A DNA stretch of 37,395 nt, from NCBI GenBank assembly GCA_044373665.1, contig JBIPNH010000012.1, positions 1 through 37,395 on the forward strand, read 5' to 3'. Position 1 is the first letter of the stretch, and the number at the start of each line of letters is the position of its first letter. The stretch comes from JABMMZ01 sp044373665 (lineage in GTDB: Bacteria > Bacteroidota > Bacteroidia > NS11-12g > UBA955). Positions 8,401 through 16,607 of this stretch are shown piece after piece. The notes under the pieces are model-generated. The model was not told where the DNA came from. It did not search any database and saw only the letters and a list, made by a program, of their open reading frames with translations. The translations under genes were made by a program, and so were the position numbers.

Positions 8401-10518
8401 GTTGAATTTAGAATAAAACATCATTTTGTCAGATCCATTTTGACTGAATGTTGCTCCAACGATGTAGCTATTCAAATTTTGGTCAACTTTTAACGTAAAA
8501 ACATTTTCTGTTCTGTTATTCCCAATCAATTTGAACCACATTACTTGTCCTTCTTTGTTTAATCTACAAATAAAACCGTCATCTGATGAATTGCTTGAAT
8601 TAAAGCTAGTTCCAGCCACAAAAATGATACTGTCTTGGACAACTTCAATGTCAAAACCAATATGATTTCCAGTATTCCCTCCAAAAGTCGCATGAAATCT
8701 TAAGGAACTGTCACAGATATTACTGCCACCGCCACTTATGCTCTGTATAACTGTAATTCTAGTAGAATCTTTAACTTGTCCTGAACAATTATTGGATGTA
8801 ACTGAAATGGGCTTGTATACGATACTGCTGTCTGGTTTTTTTAAAATAAAATGAGGACTGCTAAGTATGTTTTTTATGGTATCTCTTTTGTTATTGCCTT
8901 GGTATATCAAAGTCCAGGGTGCTTTTCCCGTAAAATCTACTTTTATGGTCGCATATTCACCCCTGTTAATGGTTTGTACTCCCGAAAATTTAGCTTCTAA
9001 GTTGCCAACATTAATATAATTAGTTTTTGTAATAATATCGGTGTCATTCCCTCTTATAACAGTTAGTTTGACATTGTATGTGCCATTACTGCTGTATCTA
9101 ACAATTGGATTTTGATTGGTTGAGACATTAGGCGTTCCTCCAGGAAATTCCCATAACCAACTATTTGGCGTTTGAGAAGTAAGGTCTTTAAAATGAATAG
9201 TATCACCAGTGCATACAAAAGTTTTAGAAGTGTTAAACGAGGCATATACGCTTTTTATACATCTTAATGCTTTCAATGCATTGATTCTTCCTGCACCAAG
9301 GTCACCTATATACGATTGATTGTTAAAATCGATATTGTCGCACGTGTTTTTTAAGCAGTTCTCCACTTGAGTGGCGGTTAAGTTAGGATTTCTACTAAGC
9401 ATTAATGCACACAAACCCGATACCATAGGACAGGCCATGGAAGTGCCACTGTAGGTAGCATAGGTATTCCCAGGAACGGTGCTGTAGATAGACGAACCCG
9501 GAGCCATAACATCTATCCAATTGCCATAATTTGAAAAACTGCTTTTAGCATCTGTAGAGGTAGTGGAACCAACAGCAATAACATTATTATAACCTGCAGG
9601 ATACATTTTGGAATTGGTGCTACTGTTTCCAGCGGCAGCAATACACAAAATATTGTTTTGTGCGGCTACTGCGAAAATTGTTTCATAAATAGAAGAATAA
9701 CTGCCTCCACCCCAACTCATACTGATAATTCTTGCCCCATTTTCTATAGCATACTCAACACCTTGATAAGGGTTAAATATTTGTGAACTTCCATTTCGGC
9801 CACACTTAATAGTCATAATTTTGGAGAAATAACTAATACTTGAAATGCCGTTATTGTTGTTTGTTCTTGCAGCCGCTATTCCTGCACAATGAGTGCCGTG
9901 TGACAAGTTGTTTGATGATATAACACTTGGATTGTTATCATTGTCTGCCATATCCCAGCCAAACACATCATCAACATAACCATTGTTGTCATCATCTATT
10001 CCGTTGCTTGCAATTTCATTTGGGTTTTTCCAAATTGAAGATTGAAATTCACTGTGAGCCGTATCTATTCCATCGTCAACTATTGCAATAAGAATGTTTT
10101 TGCCTCCCTTTTCGATATCCCAAGCATCTCTAGCCTGAATTTTATCTAAATGCCACATAGCAGTTGAATTAAAATCATTAGGGGTATGGAAAAACTCATA
10201 GTCAGGGACCAATTCAATCAGACTTACCATAGGGTGATTACCCAAAGACAAAACTCGCTCATTTGAATATTTTGATGGGAAATTAACAACAAAAACCCTG
10301 TCTAATCCCTTTGACTTAAGCGTTTTAAATGCTTTTTTGTAATAAAATTGATTTAAATCTCCTTTCAAAAACTCTTTTTTTAAGTCATCAAAGAACAAAG
10401 TGGAGTCTTTGTTGGTTTTCAATTGAACAAAATACTCTTTTGCATTTAAATGGTTGAAGCAGAACAAACTAACAAAAGAGAGAATTAATGAGTGTTTAAT
10501 GATTTGTTTTAGTATCAT
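5500..10518 (-). CDS. Secreted subtilisin-like (S8) protease with PKD domains and type B T9SS C-terminus
   Basis: 1672 residues. The signal peptide (about 1-26) is followed by a propeptide-like region (27-110) and the S8 catalytic domain (about 125-420). The triad is readable: Asp148 in IVDDGID, His207 in SHGTHCAG and Ser360 in GTSMACP, with oxyanion Asn298 in AAGNSS. A PKD-like domain follows (about 425-510), then a long beta-propeller-like stretch of GN-x-IWT and IYIVG-type repeats (roughly 600-970), then further PKD/Ig-like modules. The end (about 1580-1672) has NAFSPNNDQVNDKFEF and SWGELLF, the gliding-associated CHU_C domain (type B sorting signal). It should be exported and surface-attached or released by type IX secretion. 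Standalone gene, with a TTATTTTG element 5 nt upstream of the ATG. Confidence 0.92.
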   Translation of the reverse strand: MILKQIIKHSLILSFVSLFCFNHLNAKEYFVQLKTNKDSTLFFDDLKKEFLKGDLNQFYYKKAFKTLKSKGLDRVFVVNFPSKYSNERVLSLGNHPMVSLIELVPDYEFFHTPNDFNSTAMWHLDKIQARDAWDIEKGGKNILIAIVDDGIDTAHSEFQSSIWKNPNEIASNGIDDDNNGYVDDVFGWDMADNDNNPSVISSNNLSHGTHCAGIAAARTNNNNGISSISYFSKIMTIKCGRNGSSQIFNPYQGVEYAIENGARIISMSWGGGSYSSIYETIFAVAAQNNILCIAAAGNSSTNSKMYPAGYNNVIAVGSTTSTDAKSSFSNYGNWIDVMAPGSSIYSTVPGNTYATYSGTSMACPMVSGLCALMLSRNPNLTATQVENCLKNTCDNIDFNNQSYIGDLGAGRINALKALRCIKSVYASFNTSKTFVCTGDTIHFKDLTSQTPNSWLWEFPGGTPNVSTNQNPIVRYSSNGTYNVKLTVIRGNDTDIITKTNYINVGNLEAKFSGVQTINRGEYATIKVDFTGKAPWTLIYQGNNKRDTIKNILSSPHFILKKPDSSIVYKPISVTSNNCSGQVKDSTRITVIQSISGGGSNICDSSLRFHATFGGNTGNHIGFDIEVVQDSIIFVAGTSFNSSNSSDDGFICRLNKEGQVMWFKLIGNNRTENVFTLKVDQNLNSYIVGATFSQNGSDKMMFYSKFNKDGTTLWQKFINGNSLEYMRDIVISSHDKRYLYFIGPGISNSFGGEDFILIKCDTLGNTIWTRDFGNSNLERPEGVTEDNDGNIYIVGYRSNGSLLDRVLLKISSSGSLIFSNAYSNNSLNSFLFAVTHYKNFIYTSGYVHTNSSNREYNVSKFRLNGDVVWSKIYAANTNGNAISQTNIEIKNNRIYNSWSVNKSSVDGYIMTLDTNGNILLYNSIGATNEDNINGISSLSDNSLYYVGSTNSANKQVMIGKVNCKLKSVCRELNNTLSVQNISLTKNNIGFQSSTYNYFVNISNSINNISFNPNYNCKTTPNTSPKPDSSKCKLYSSINSFPSCLGDTSKFIASVIDSNNYNINGITWHFGDLTTLSNTYNPSKIYRNAGTFLVKLIVNSSKSGKSCSDTSSFFYTINNDVKLLTFPTNQTICIGDSLQTISPFISCGIKPYEYEWLPNSNINNNKLLNPHFSPKKTTTYTLIVKDKNGIIAKDSFTLTVKTDCCKSIARFETNKENICSGDSVSIINSSNYDANSAFFKWTFIGASINSHIGKTPPVFKITGNTASIKLELSDLCSNDTLIQNFFIFPLPTINIQKNYAICRLDTLQLGEEAFGRTSYTWTPSLGLNNNKISNPVAIVNNTTQYTLNITDEYGCKNKDSVLITNYQIDKFNLGNDTGFCQNSFVQLKAPFTNDSILWSTGEKSNTITASNKGLYWLKIKNNTCSFEDTIFVDQFNLPEFKINSSSLTYCRTPILLSSNKTFNNAIYNWNDGSNSSSNNIQKAGKFILTITDSNKCQYKDSITINQGQLPVLFGISDTTICESTNFFITAPNIPNQTYLWNNTQSGPSYLVTRGGNYTLRASTQCGDTSVSFKVITEDCNCYLWIPNAFSPNNDQVNDKFEFVSTCPIIEFDMKIYSSWGELLFQTNDPNFKWDGTYKGELLPLGVYFYVVKYRKSLNNLQLFEEDHGFINLIE

Positions 10519-10523
10519 GTAAG

Positions 10524-10531
10524 CAAAATAA
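10524..10531 (-). promoter_or_regulatory. Candidate -7 promoter element for the S8 protease
   Basis: Minus-strand TTATTTTG, one base short of TAnnTTTG, ends 5 nt before the protease ATG. The weak consensus and lack of a clear -33 element keep confidence low. Confidence 0.3.
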
Positions 10532-10586
10532 AGGTCGAATATACTACTATGTTTTATTTAATTTAGAAAAAAACAAATAAATTCAT

Positions 10587-10594
10587 TACCTTTG
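10587..10594 (+). promoter_or_regulatory. -7 promoter element for the DEAD-box helicase
   Basis: TACCTTTG followed by CA is a full match to the Bacteroidota -7 element. It lies 10 nt before the helicase ATG, so the predicted leader is only a few nucleotides. The -33 region (TTTAG near 10562) is imperfect. Confidence 0.6.
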
Positions 10595-10604
10595 CAGTTC
10601 TTTT

Positions 10605-12452
10605 ATGACAATAACATTTCAAAACATGGGTTTAAGTCAACCCGTGTTTGATGCGATTAGTGATTTAGGCTACATCAATCCAACTCCAATTCAGCAACAA
10701 GCCATCCCGGTTTTATTAAGTGGAACTAAAGATTTTGTTGGTTTAGCCCAAACAGGTACTGGAAAAACGGCAGCATTTGGCCTACCATTACTTTCTTTAG
10801 TTGACACGTCCATCAAACAAACACAAGGGTTGGTAATTTGCCCAACCAGAGAGTTGTGCATTCAAATTGCCAACGACTTCAAAGATTACGGTAAGTATCT
10901 TGAAGATTTTAATTATGTCGCTGTTTACGGTGGCAGTAGTATCGAAACACAAATTAGACAAATCAAAAAAGGTGTTCAAATTGTAGTAGCAACTCCAGGT
11001 AGATTAATTGATTTAATCGAAAGAAAAGCACTAAAATTAGATGCCGTAACACACGTCGTGTTAGATGAAGCTGATGAAATGTTGAACATGGGTTTCAAAG
11101 AAGATATCGATTTGATATTGTCTCATGCAACAAGTCGTCAAGCAGCATGGTTGTTCAGTGCTACTATGCCAAAAGCGGTAAAACGTATTGCAGAAACTTT
11201 TATGACTGACCCATTTGAGGTTAAAGTAGAATCTAATGCAACTGCTAAAAACATTCAACACGTTTACTACCAATGTCAATCTAACCAAAAATACGAGGTA
11301 TTAAAACGATTAATCGATTTTAATCCAGGGATGTATGGTATCGTTTTTACGCGTACTAAAGCCGAAGCGCAAGACATTACTGAAAAATTACTGAAAGAAG
11401 GTTATGAAATAGATGCCCTTCACGGTGATTTAAGTCAACAACAACGCGACAAGGTTATGGGTAGATTCAGAGAGAAAACAATTCGTTTACTCATCGCTAC
11501 CGACGTGGCAGCTCGTGGTATCGACGTTGATAATATTTCACACGTTATAAACTACGCATTGCCTGATGAACCTGAAGTATATACCCACAGAAGTGGTAGA
11601 ACTGCAAGAGCTGGTAAATCTGGTGTTTGTATCAGTATAGTTCATAGCCGCGAAATGGGTAGAATTAATGATTTGGAAAGAATGATGAAAGTCCCTTTCG
11701 AAAAATTACTAATCCCTAGTGGTATCGAAGTTTGTGAAAAACAATTCATGTCTTTTATCGATAAAATTAAAGCAACTGAAGTAAATCATGGCGACTATGA
11801 ACAATACATGCCATACCTTACTGAACAGTTTGCTGATATGACTAAAGATGAGATTATTCAAAAAGTAGCTGCTATGGAATTCAATAGATTCCTGAAATAT
11901 TACGAAAAAGCAGGTGATTTGAACAATGGCTCAAGCCGTGACAGAAGAACAGACAGTAATTACACGCGTTTGTTCATCAGTTTAGGTGAAAAAGATGGTT
12001 TTTATAAAGCTGCATTTTTGGAGTTTTTATTAGATACTACTGGTCACACCAAAGCACAGTTAGGAAAAATTGACCTACAAGATTCTTTCAGTTTCTTTGA
12101 GGTTGACAATGGAATAGCTCAAGATTTTATTCAAGCTTTTAATGGTAAAAAATTCAAAGGCAGAGAAATAAGAATCGAAATTTCATCTGAGAGATCAGGT
12201 GGAGGTGGTGGTCGTTCTGGCGGCGGTGGAGGAAGAAGATTCTCTGGCGGCGGTGGCGGTGGCGGTCGTTCTGGTGGATATGGCGGTGGAAGCTACGGTG
12301 GAAACAGAGAAAGAAGCGGCGGCGGCGATTCTTCAAAAAGAAGAGACAGAAGAACAGATGGTCCTGCACCAGCAAGCGGTGGAATCTACGGCAAAAAACG
12401 CGATTCGAGAGAAGGCGGAGATAGAAGTAGAGGACCTAAAAAAAGATACTAA
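10605..12452 (+). CDS. DEAD-box ATP-dependent RNA helicase with DbpA-like domain and Gly/Arg-rich tail
   Basis: 615 residues. The Q motif region begins at the very N-terminus (F5, then TPIQ at 27-30). Motif I is AQTGTGKT (48-55), Ia is PTRE (80-83), Ib is TPGR (130-133), II is DEAD (154-157), III is SAT (185-187) and VI is HRSGRTARAG. A DbpA-type RNA-binding domain follows (about 455-528, beginning YTRLFISLGEKDGF). The tail from about 530 consists of Gly runs with Arg/Ser and ends in Lys/Arg, suited to non-specific RNA binding. This architecture is that of DeaD/CsdA helicases, which remodel RNA in ribosome assembly and cold growth; the exact role here is inferred. The start at 10605 keeps the Q motif intact. 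A strong hairpin follows the gene. Confidence 0.93.
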   Translation: MTITFQNMGLSQPVFDAISDLGYINPTPIQQQAIPVLLSGTKDFVGLAQTGTGKTAAFGLPLLSLVDTSIKQTQGLVICPTRELCIQIANDFKDYGKYLEDFNYVAVYGGSSIETQIRQIKKGVQIVVATPGRLIDLIERKALKLDAVTHVVLDEADEMLNMGFKEDIDLILSHATSRQAAWLFSATMPKAVKRIAETFMTDPFEVKVESNATAKNIQHVYYQCQSNQKYEVLKRLIDFNPGMYGIVFTRTKAEAQDITEKLLKEGYEIDALHGDLSQQQRDKVMGRFREKTIRLLIATDVAARGIDVDNISHVINYALPDEPEVYTHRSGRTARAGKSGVCISIVHSREMGRINDLERMMKVPFEKLLIPSGIEVCEKQFMSFIDKIKATEVNHGDYEQYMPYLTEQFADMTKDEIIQKVAAMEFNRFLKYYEKAGDLNNGSSRDRRTDSNYTRLFISLGEKDGFYKAAFLEFLLDTTGHTKAQLGKIDLQDSFSFFEVDNGIAQDFIQAFNGKKFKGREIRIEISSERSGGGGGRSGGGGGRRFSGGGGGGGRSGGYGGGSYGGNRERSGGGDSSKRRDRRTDGPAPASGGIYGKKRDSREGGDRSRGPKKRY

Positions 12453-12476
12453 AATAGTTTCTTTATAATCAAACTT

Positions 12477-12515
12477 AAAGCCTACTTATGTGTTTATTTC
12501 ACATGAGTAGGCTTT
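12477..12515 (+). terminator. Strong hairpin after the helicase, overlapping the SRPBCC start
   Basis: The left arm (12477-12492) and right arm (12500-12515) pair over 16 bp, with one G-U pair and a 7-nt loop TTTATTT. The 5' flank is A-rich and the 3' flank is TTATTCG, so the U-run is short. It resembles an intrinsic terminator for the helicase gene, but both possible start codons of the downstream SRPBCC gene (12488 and 12503) lie inside it. It could therefore also control that gene's translation. Confidence 0.7.
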
Positions 12516-12979
12516 ATTCGTTAACCACAGTTCAAGATTTACCTGTAAGTGTCGAGGAGATTTGGGATTTTATATCTTCACCCAAAAATCTGAAACTAAT
12601 TACCCCTCCATCTATGGGTTTTGATATTACCGTTGATACGCCAATTGATGTAATGTATCCTGGTTTAATTATCGCTTATAAAGTTAGCCCACTTTTGGGA
12701 ATTAAAATGAATTGGGTAACAGAAATATTGAATGTCAAAGAACACCATTATTTTGTGGATGAACAGCGTTTTGGTCCCTACTCATTATGGCATCACAAAC
12801 ATTTTATTGAACCTATTGAAGGTGGCGTAAGAATGACTGATATTGTGCATTACAAGTTGCCACTTGGTTTTCTTGGTGACATAGCCCATGCGTTATTCGT
12901 AAAAAAACAATTGTCTACCATTTTTGACTTTAGGTTTAAAAAGATGATTGAATTGTTCGGTGAAATGAAAAAAGCCTAA
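12503..12979 (+). CDS. SRPBCC (START-like) ligand-binding fold protein
   Basis: 158 residues from the ATG at 12503. The opening YSLTTVQDLPVSVEEIWDF is followed by SSPKNLKLITPPSMGFDI, the usual N-terminal helix-loop of the bacterial SRPBCC 'cyclase/dehydrase' group, with a helical C-terminus after RMTDIVHYKLPLG. These proteins bind hydrophobic ligands; no ligand or reaction can be stated. An ATG at 12488 would add five residues, but the family normally begins close to the YxL strand, so 12503 is preferred. Both starts are inside the upstream hairpin. The 3' end overlaps the convergent J-domain gene by 4 nt. Confidence 0.8.
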   Translation: MSRLYSLTTVQDLPVSVEEIWDFISSPKNLKLITPPSMGFDITVDTPIDVMYPGLIIAYKVSPLLGIKMNWVTEILNVKEHHYFVDEQRFGPYSLWHHKHFIEPIEGGVRMTDIVHYKLPLGFLGDIAHALFVKKQLSTIFDFRFKKMIELFGEMKKA

Positions 12980-13824
12980 TCGGTCGTTTCAATTAATTCG
13001 CTAATGTTAGGGTTTATCTTCGATACTTTAGCACGCAGCCCTTTTTTGTTTGTATAGTTTATGCTGTTGTCAAAACTGGTTTTTCTGAGAATCTTTTTAT
13101 TGCCGATGTTGTAAATGTAGTTAATCTCTTCCTGTTCTATTACAACGGATTCTATTGGTATTACAATAGAGAAGTAGTTTAAATGAATAGTTTTAGTAAC
13201 AGAAACAGTCGCAAAAAATACAATAGGCGTTATCAAAAACAGTTTTAAAAAGACAGAGCTAGAATGGTTGTCGTTTTTTATTTTTCCCAAACATGCCATG
13301 TGGTATTGACTTTTTTTGTAGTGTATATTCGCAATCATATAACAACTTAATCCAAAAATTAGGTAAGCAATAATGATGTATAAATTGTCCATAGTCAAAT
13401 GATTGACATACCAATTGTTGTAAGCAAACAAAAAACTAGAAATAAACATTAATACAGAAAGCCAAAGTCTTTTTTTGTACGATAAATCAGCCTCCCATTT
13501 TTGATAATTTTTAATGATTGAATTGAGCTTAACGGCTTTATTTTGTTTTATTTTTTCGAGTAAATAGGCGCCATCCTTTTGAGTGGATTTAGACTTGGAG
13601 TAATATTGATATATAGCATTGTCATAGTCCTTTTTATCGCTTGGTTTGGAAAGGATGTGATACCCTTGGGTTATTATTTTAAAGTATTCTTCAGCATGTT
13701 TATCATTCGGAAATTTATCGGGATGGTATTTTTTGGCAAGTTCTTTGTATTTTTTGCGAATAACTTTAATATCACAATACCAATCTAGTTCCATCAGTTG
13801 ATAAAAGTTATGCTGAACACTCAT
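12976..13824 (-). CDS. Membrane-anchored J-domain protein
   Basis: 282 residues. The N-terminal J domain (about 5-70) carries the HPD motif at 34-36, followed by the helix with YFKIITQGYHILSKP. J domains stimulate Hsp70 (DnaK) ATPase. There is no Gly/Phe-rich region or zinc-finger, so this is not DnaJ itself. Three hydrophobic segments follow (near 119-136, 147-167 and about 192-210), then a basic extracytoplasmic or cytoplasmic tail. It probably recruits DnaK to the membrane; the client is unknown. It is convergent with the SRPBCC gene (4-nt overlap) and divergent from the next small membrane-protein gene. Confidence 0.83.
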   Translation of the reverse strand: MSVQHNFYQLMELDWYCDIKVIRKKYKELAKKYHPDKFPNDKHAEEYFKIITQGYHILSKPSDKKDYDNAIYQYYSKSKSTQKDGAYLLEKIKQNKAVKLNSIIKNYQKWEADLSYKKRLWLSVLMFISSFLFAYNNWYVNHLTMDNLYIIIAYLIFGLSCYMIANIHYKKSQYHMACLGKIKNDNHSSSVFLKLFLITPIVFFATVSVTKTIHLNYFSIVIPIESVVIEQEEINYIYNIGNKKILRKTSFDNSINYTNKKGLRAKVSKINPNISELIETTD

Positions 13825-13841
13825 CTTAATTTAAATTTAAC

Positions 13842-13871
13842 TTGCCGATTGAAAATAAACTCCTATTTTTG
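13842..13871 (+). promoter_or_regulatory. Promoter of the small membrane protein gene
   Basis: TTG at 13842-13844, a 19-nt spacer, then TATTTTTG at 13864-13871, followed by CA. This fits the Bacteroidota -33/-7 pattern well. It lies 20 nt before the ATG at 13892. Confidence 0.6.
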
Positions 13872-13891
13872 CATTTTATTGTCTTAAAAAA

Positions 13892-14215
13892 ATGGAAAAT
13901 AACTCTCTTCAAAACGACAGATTGCCTTTTGGTAATACTAAACTATTTACTGGAATCATTTCAATTGTATTGTCTCCGCTTTTAGTAGGTTTTATCTTTG
14001 GCGTCATCTCTGTATATTTGGTAGACAAAGATAAACAAATACTGAAACAGTTCCCAAATAATTATAGCCAAGACGCTGTAAAAAATCACAAAAATGGTTT
14101 GTTGATTTCATGGATTGGTTTCATTGTTTCTGTAGTAGTTGCTGCTGTAGTACTTTATTTCTTTGGAAAATACGGCACTTTGAGCCCAGAGAAAATACAA
14201 TTACTACAACAGTAG
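13892..14215 (+). CDS. Small two-helix membrane protein, resembling 'CCC motif' membrane proteins
   Basis: 107 residues with membrane helices at about 18-43 and 70-95. The loop between them has VDKDKQILKQFPNNY and then NHKNGLLISWIG, and the first helix begins GIISIV. This pattern (GIISI, KD, P-x-x-Y, NG-x-x-x-S-x-IG) recalls the small Bacteroidota membrane proteins annotated as CCC-motif or DUF4190-like, but the Cys triplet itself is absent. The function of that group is unknown. It has its own promoter and is followed at 46 nt by a secreted vWA gene, so the two may be co-transcribed. Confidence 0.7.
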   Translation: MENNSLQNDRLPFGNTKLFTGIISIVLSPLLVGFIFGVISVYLVDKDKQILKQFPNNYSQDAVKNHKNGLLISWIGFIVSVVVAAVVLYFFGKYGTLSPEKIQLLQQ

Positions 14216-14260
14216 TAGTTTATACAATTCTTTGGTATACTTTTCGTTGTATCATTATCA

Positions 14261-15613
14261 ATGATGCAAAAATTTGTCCTATTTGTAATTTTTTTTGCTT
14301 GCCTTAATCTCTTTGCGCAACTAAATCCCAATAAACTAAAGTTTGATTTTGGGACTATCAGTCAGTTCAATAACGATACTGCTTTTTTTGAAGTTACGAA
14401 TACTGACAGTAAGGTTGCTTATCTTCTGCCAACCCATCATTCTGAAGATTATTTAATTTTAGTTTCTAGTAAATCCATTGCTCCCGGCGAGACAATGAAA
14501 TTAGGGATAGTTTATTACACCGAAAAAAAAGGGAAATTTAAAGAAACAATTCCTCTTTATTTCAGTAACTCAAATACACCATTACAATTTGAATTGTTAG
14601 GGAATATTCTCTCTTTTCATCCCTATGCCATTGTCAAATGCCCTTCAATGGAAGGTGTAGCACCATTAAAAACATCAATTGTCCCTTTAGTAATTGTTGT
14701 AAAAGACAGTTTGACGAATAAAGAAATCAGTGAAGCAGATATTTTGATCAATGAAACACCCCTTTTGTGTCAATACAATTCAAAAATTAAAGCATTTAAT
14801 TGTAAAGCCAATTACGGAAAACTTACTCTATATGTGGAAAGTAAAGGTTATTTCCCAAAAGAACTCTTCTTTGATTATACTCCCTCTAGCAATCGTGTAG
14901 TAGTCTATTTAAAGCCAATTTCGGAGGAATTGTCCGGTAATGATCCAATAATTACGGAATTAAATAATAAGGTTTCGGATACTTTAATCAAGGAAAATAC
15001 AAGTTCCACAAACAACGAAAGTAATGGAGATGGTCTCAATATTGTGCAATACAAACCCAATCATCTTATCTTTTTAATTGACATCAGTGGAAGTATGAAA
15101 GACAGTAATAAGCTCAATTATTTGAAATTATCAATCAATAAACTAGTAGCTCAACTAAGACCAACCGATTATGTAAGTTTGGTTACTTACGCAGGTCGTT
15201 CTAAAGTGGTTTTTGAATTTGTCAACGGTACAAACAAGGATATAATTGTAAAGACCATAGATACTTTAACCGCCAAAGGTGGAAGTTATGGCACAGATGG
15301 TTTGTTGACTTCTTATGAATTAGGTCGTAAGTATTTTATAGAAGGGGCTAATAATCAAATTTTTATTGCAACAGACGGTATGTTCAATGGAGGGAATTTA
15401 ACCAATCAAGATTTGGTAAAAATGGCGAGACGGAACTATCAAAAAGATGGCATTAAATTGTCGGCAATAGGTTTTGGTAAGGACGAGAAGTCTCTTTATT
15501 TTCTTAAACAATTGGCATTGAACGGGAAAGGGAATTTTATAACCATAAAAAACACTAGTTCAGACTTAGATAATTTATTGGAAGAGGTGAAAAAGCAGTC
15601 CTTAATTGAATAG
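14261..15613 (+). CDS. Secreted von Willebrand factor A domain protein
   Basis: 450 residues. Signal peptide about 1-20, cleaved before LNPNKL. The first domain (about 21-125) reads as an Ig-like DUF1573-type strand set (KLKFDFGTI, FFEVTNTDS, LGIVYYTEKKG). A second beta-rich segment (130-215) may be a carboxypeptidase-regulatory-like fold. The C-terminal vWA domain (about 268-450) has a complete MIDAS: DISGS at 274-278, a later Thr, and ATDG. Such proteins mediate metal-dependent protein contacts in the periplasm or at the surface. An ATG immediately follows the first, so the start could be 14264. No sorting domain is visible at the C-terminus. Confidence 0.82.
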   Translation: MMQKFVLFVIFFACLNLFAQLNPNKLKFDFGTISQFNNDTAFFEVTNTDSKVAYLLPTHHSEDYLILVSSKSIAPGETMKLGIVYYTEKKGKFKETIPLYFSNSNTPLQFELLGNILSFHPYAIVKCPSMEGVAPLKTSIVPLVIVVKDSLTNKEISEADILINETPLLCQYNSKIKAFNCKANYGKLTLYVESKGYFPKELFFDYTPSSNRVVVYLKPISEELSGNDPIITELNNKVSDTLIKENTSSTNNESNGDGLNIVQYKPNHLIFLIDISGSMKDSNKLNYLKLSINKLVAQLRPTDYVSLVTYAGRSKVVFEFVNGTNKDIIVKTIDTLTAKGGSYGTDGLLTSYELGRKYFIEGANNQIFIATDGMFNGGNLTNQDLVKMARRNYQKDGIKLSAIGFGKDEKSLYFLKQLALNGKGNFITIKNTSSDLDNLLEEVKKQSLIE

Positions 15614-15681
15614 TGTATTTAAAATTCGTCACTTGTTGACAATAAATAAGTCTAAAAATCTTTTCGTTAATATTTAATAAT

Positions 15682-15689
15682 TTACTTTG
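15682..15689 (+). promoter_or_regulatory. Candidate -7 promoter element for the LysM gene
   Basis: TTACTTTG ends 4 nt before the ATG at 15694. It is the same 8-mer, at nearly the same distance, as before YfhO. No convincing -33 element. Confidence 0.4.
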
Positions 15690-15693
15690 TAGA

Positions 15694-16590
15694 ATGATGA
15701 AAATAGTAGCTTCTTTTGTAATTGTATTGTTTTTTAGTATCAATGGATATTCTAAATCTCAAGATTCAATTGGTAACAAAATGTTGAATGGCAATCGCTA
15801 TGTCATGCACAAAATTACCAAAGGTGAAGGTGTTTACAGCATCAGTAAAAAATATGGTGTGCCATCTAAAGCTATATTTGAAGCCAATCCTGGTTCTGAA
15901 AAAGGGATTAAGATTGACCAAGTTTTGCTAATTCCAAGAGGACAAAGTATGGCAGTAAATACAACAGCGCCAGTAAAGCAAAATACAAGTCAAAATTCAA
16001 GTAATGAAAAAGTTAAAACGCATAAAGTGGTTAAAGGAAATACACTTTCCTCTATTGCGAAGCAATACAATTTAACATTACAAGAAATTAAACAAATTAA
16101 TAACCTTTCATCAGATAATATTCAATTAGGTCAACAGCTTAAAGTGAGTAAATCGAGTGTTATAACACCTGAGGTTGCTGCAGATAAAGCCAATCCAGAA
16201 GGAAGGGAAAAGCCCAAAGCAGTTGTCCCTGAGGATAATGATGTTGAAGTTGCCGTTGTTCCCAAAGCTGAGGTTGAACAAACTTTAAACGCAGAAGCAA
16301 TTCAAAATAAATACACAACGACAGATGGAGACGAAGTGACAGAAAATGGTAAAGCTGTAATTTCTTCGGAAGGAGAGCTTTATCAAGAAAGAAGTTTTAT
16401 TTTACATCCCTCTGCCAAGGTTGGAACGATTGTAATGATCACAAATCCTTCAAACAATAATGCAGTATTTGCTCGTGTTATTGGCAATTGCGCTCCTATT
16501 GATGGTGCGGTTTTGAAAATGAGCAAAACAGTAGCAATGAAACTTGGCGTTAACAATGATTTAAACGTCAAAGTTAGCTATGCTAAATAA
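15694..16590 (+). CDS. Secreted LysM protein with C-terminal double-psi-barrel-like domain
   Basis: 298 residues. Signal peptide about 1-20. Two LysM modules, at about 36-81 (MHKITKGEGVYSISKKYGV) and 108-151 (THKVVKGNTLSSIAKQYNL), bind peptidoglycan. A linker rich in Ala/Val/Glu/Pro follows (about 160-215). The last 75 residues (FILHPSAKVGTIVMITNPSN, ARVIGNCAP, GAVLKMSKTVAMKLGV) match the RlpA-like double-psi barrel found behind LysM in Bacteroidota. The conserved catalytic residues of lytic RlpA proteins cannot be confirmed, so it may only bind glycan. It probably acts in the periplasm. ATG ATG doublet: the start may be 15694 or 15697. An O-antigen-ligase-like gene follows 17 nt later. Confidence 0.85.
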   Translation: MMKIVASFVIVLFFSINGYSKSQDSIGNKMLNGNRYVMHKITKGEGVYSISKKYGVPSKAIFEANPGSEKGIKIDQVLLIPRGQSMAVNTTAPVKQNTSQNSSNEKVKTHKVVKGNTLSSIAKQYNLTLQEIKQINNLSSDNIQLGQQLKVSKSSVITPEVAADKANPEGREKPKAVVPEDNDVEVAVVPKAEVEQTLNAEAIQNKYTTTDGDEVTENGKAVISSEGELYQERSFILHPSAKVGTIVMITNPSNNNAVFARVIGNCAPIDGAVLKMSKTVAMKLGVNNDLNVKVSYAK

Positions 16591-16607
16591 TTGATATAAA
16601 TCTACCT

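Noticed and set aside
12154..12468. Open frames on both strands over the helicase tail (Val/Ala-rich and His-rich products)
   Set aside because: Low-complexity by-products of the Gly-codon repeats; the helicase frame explains the region.
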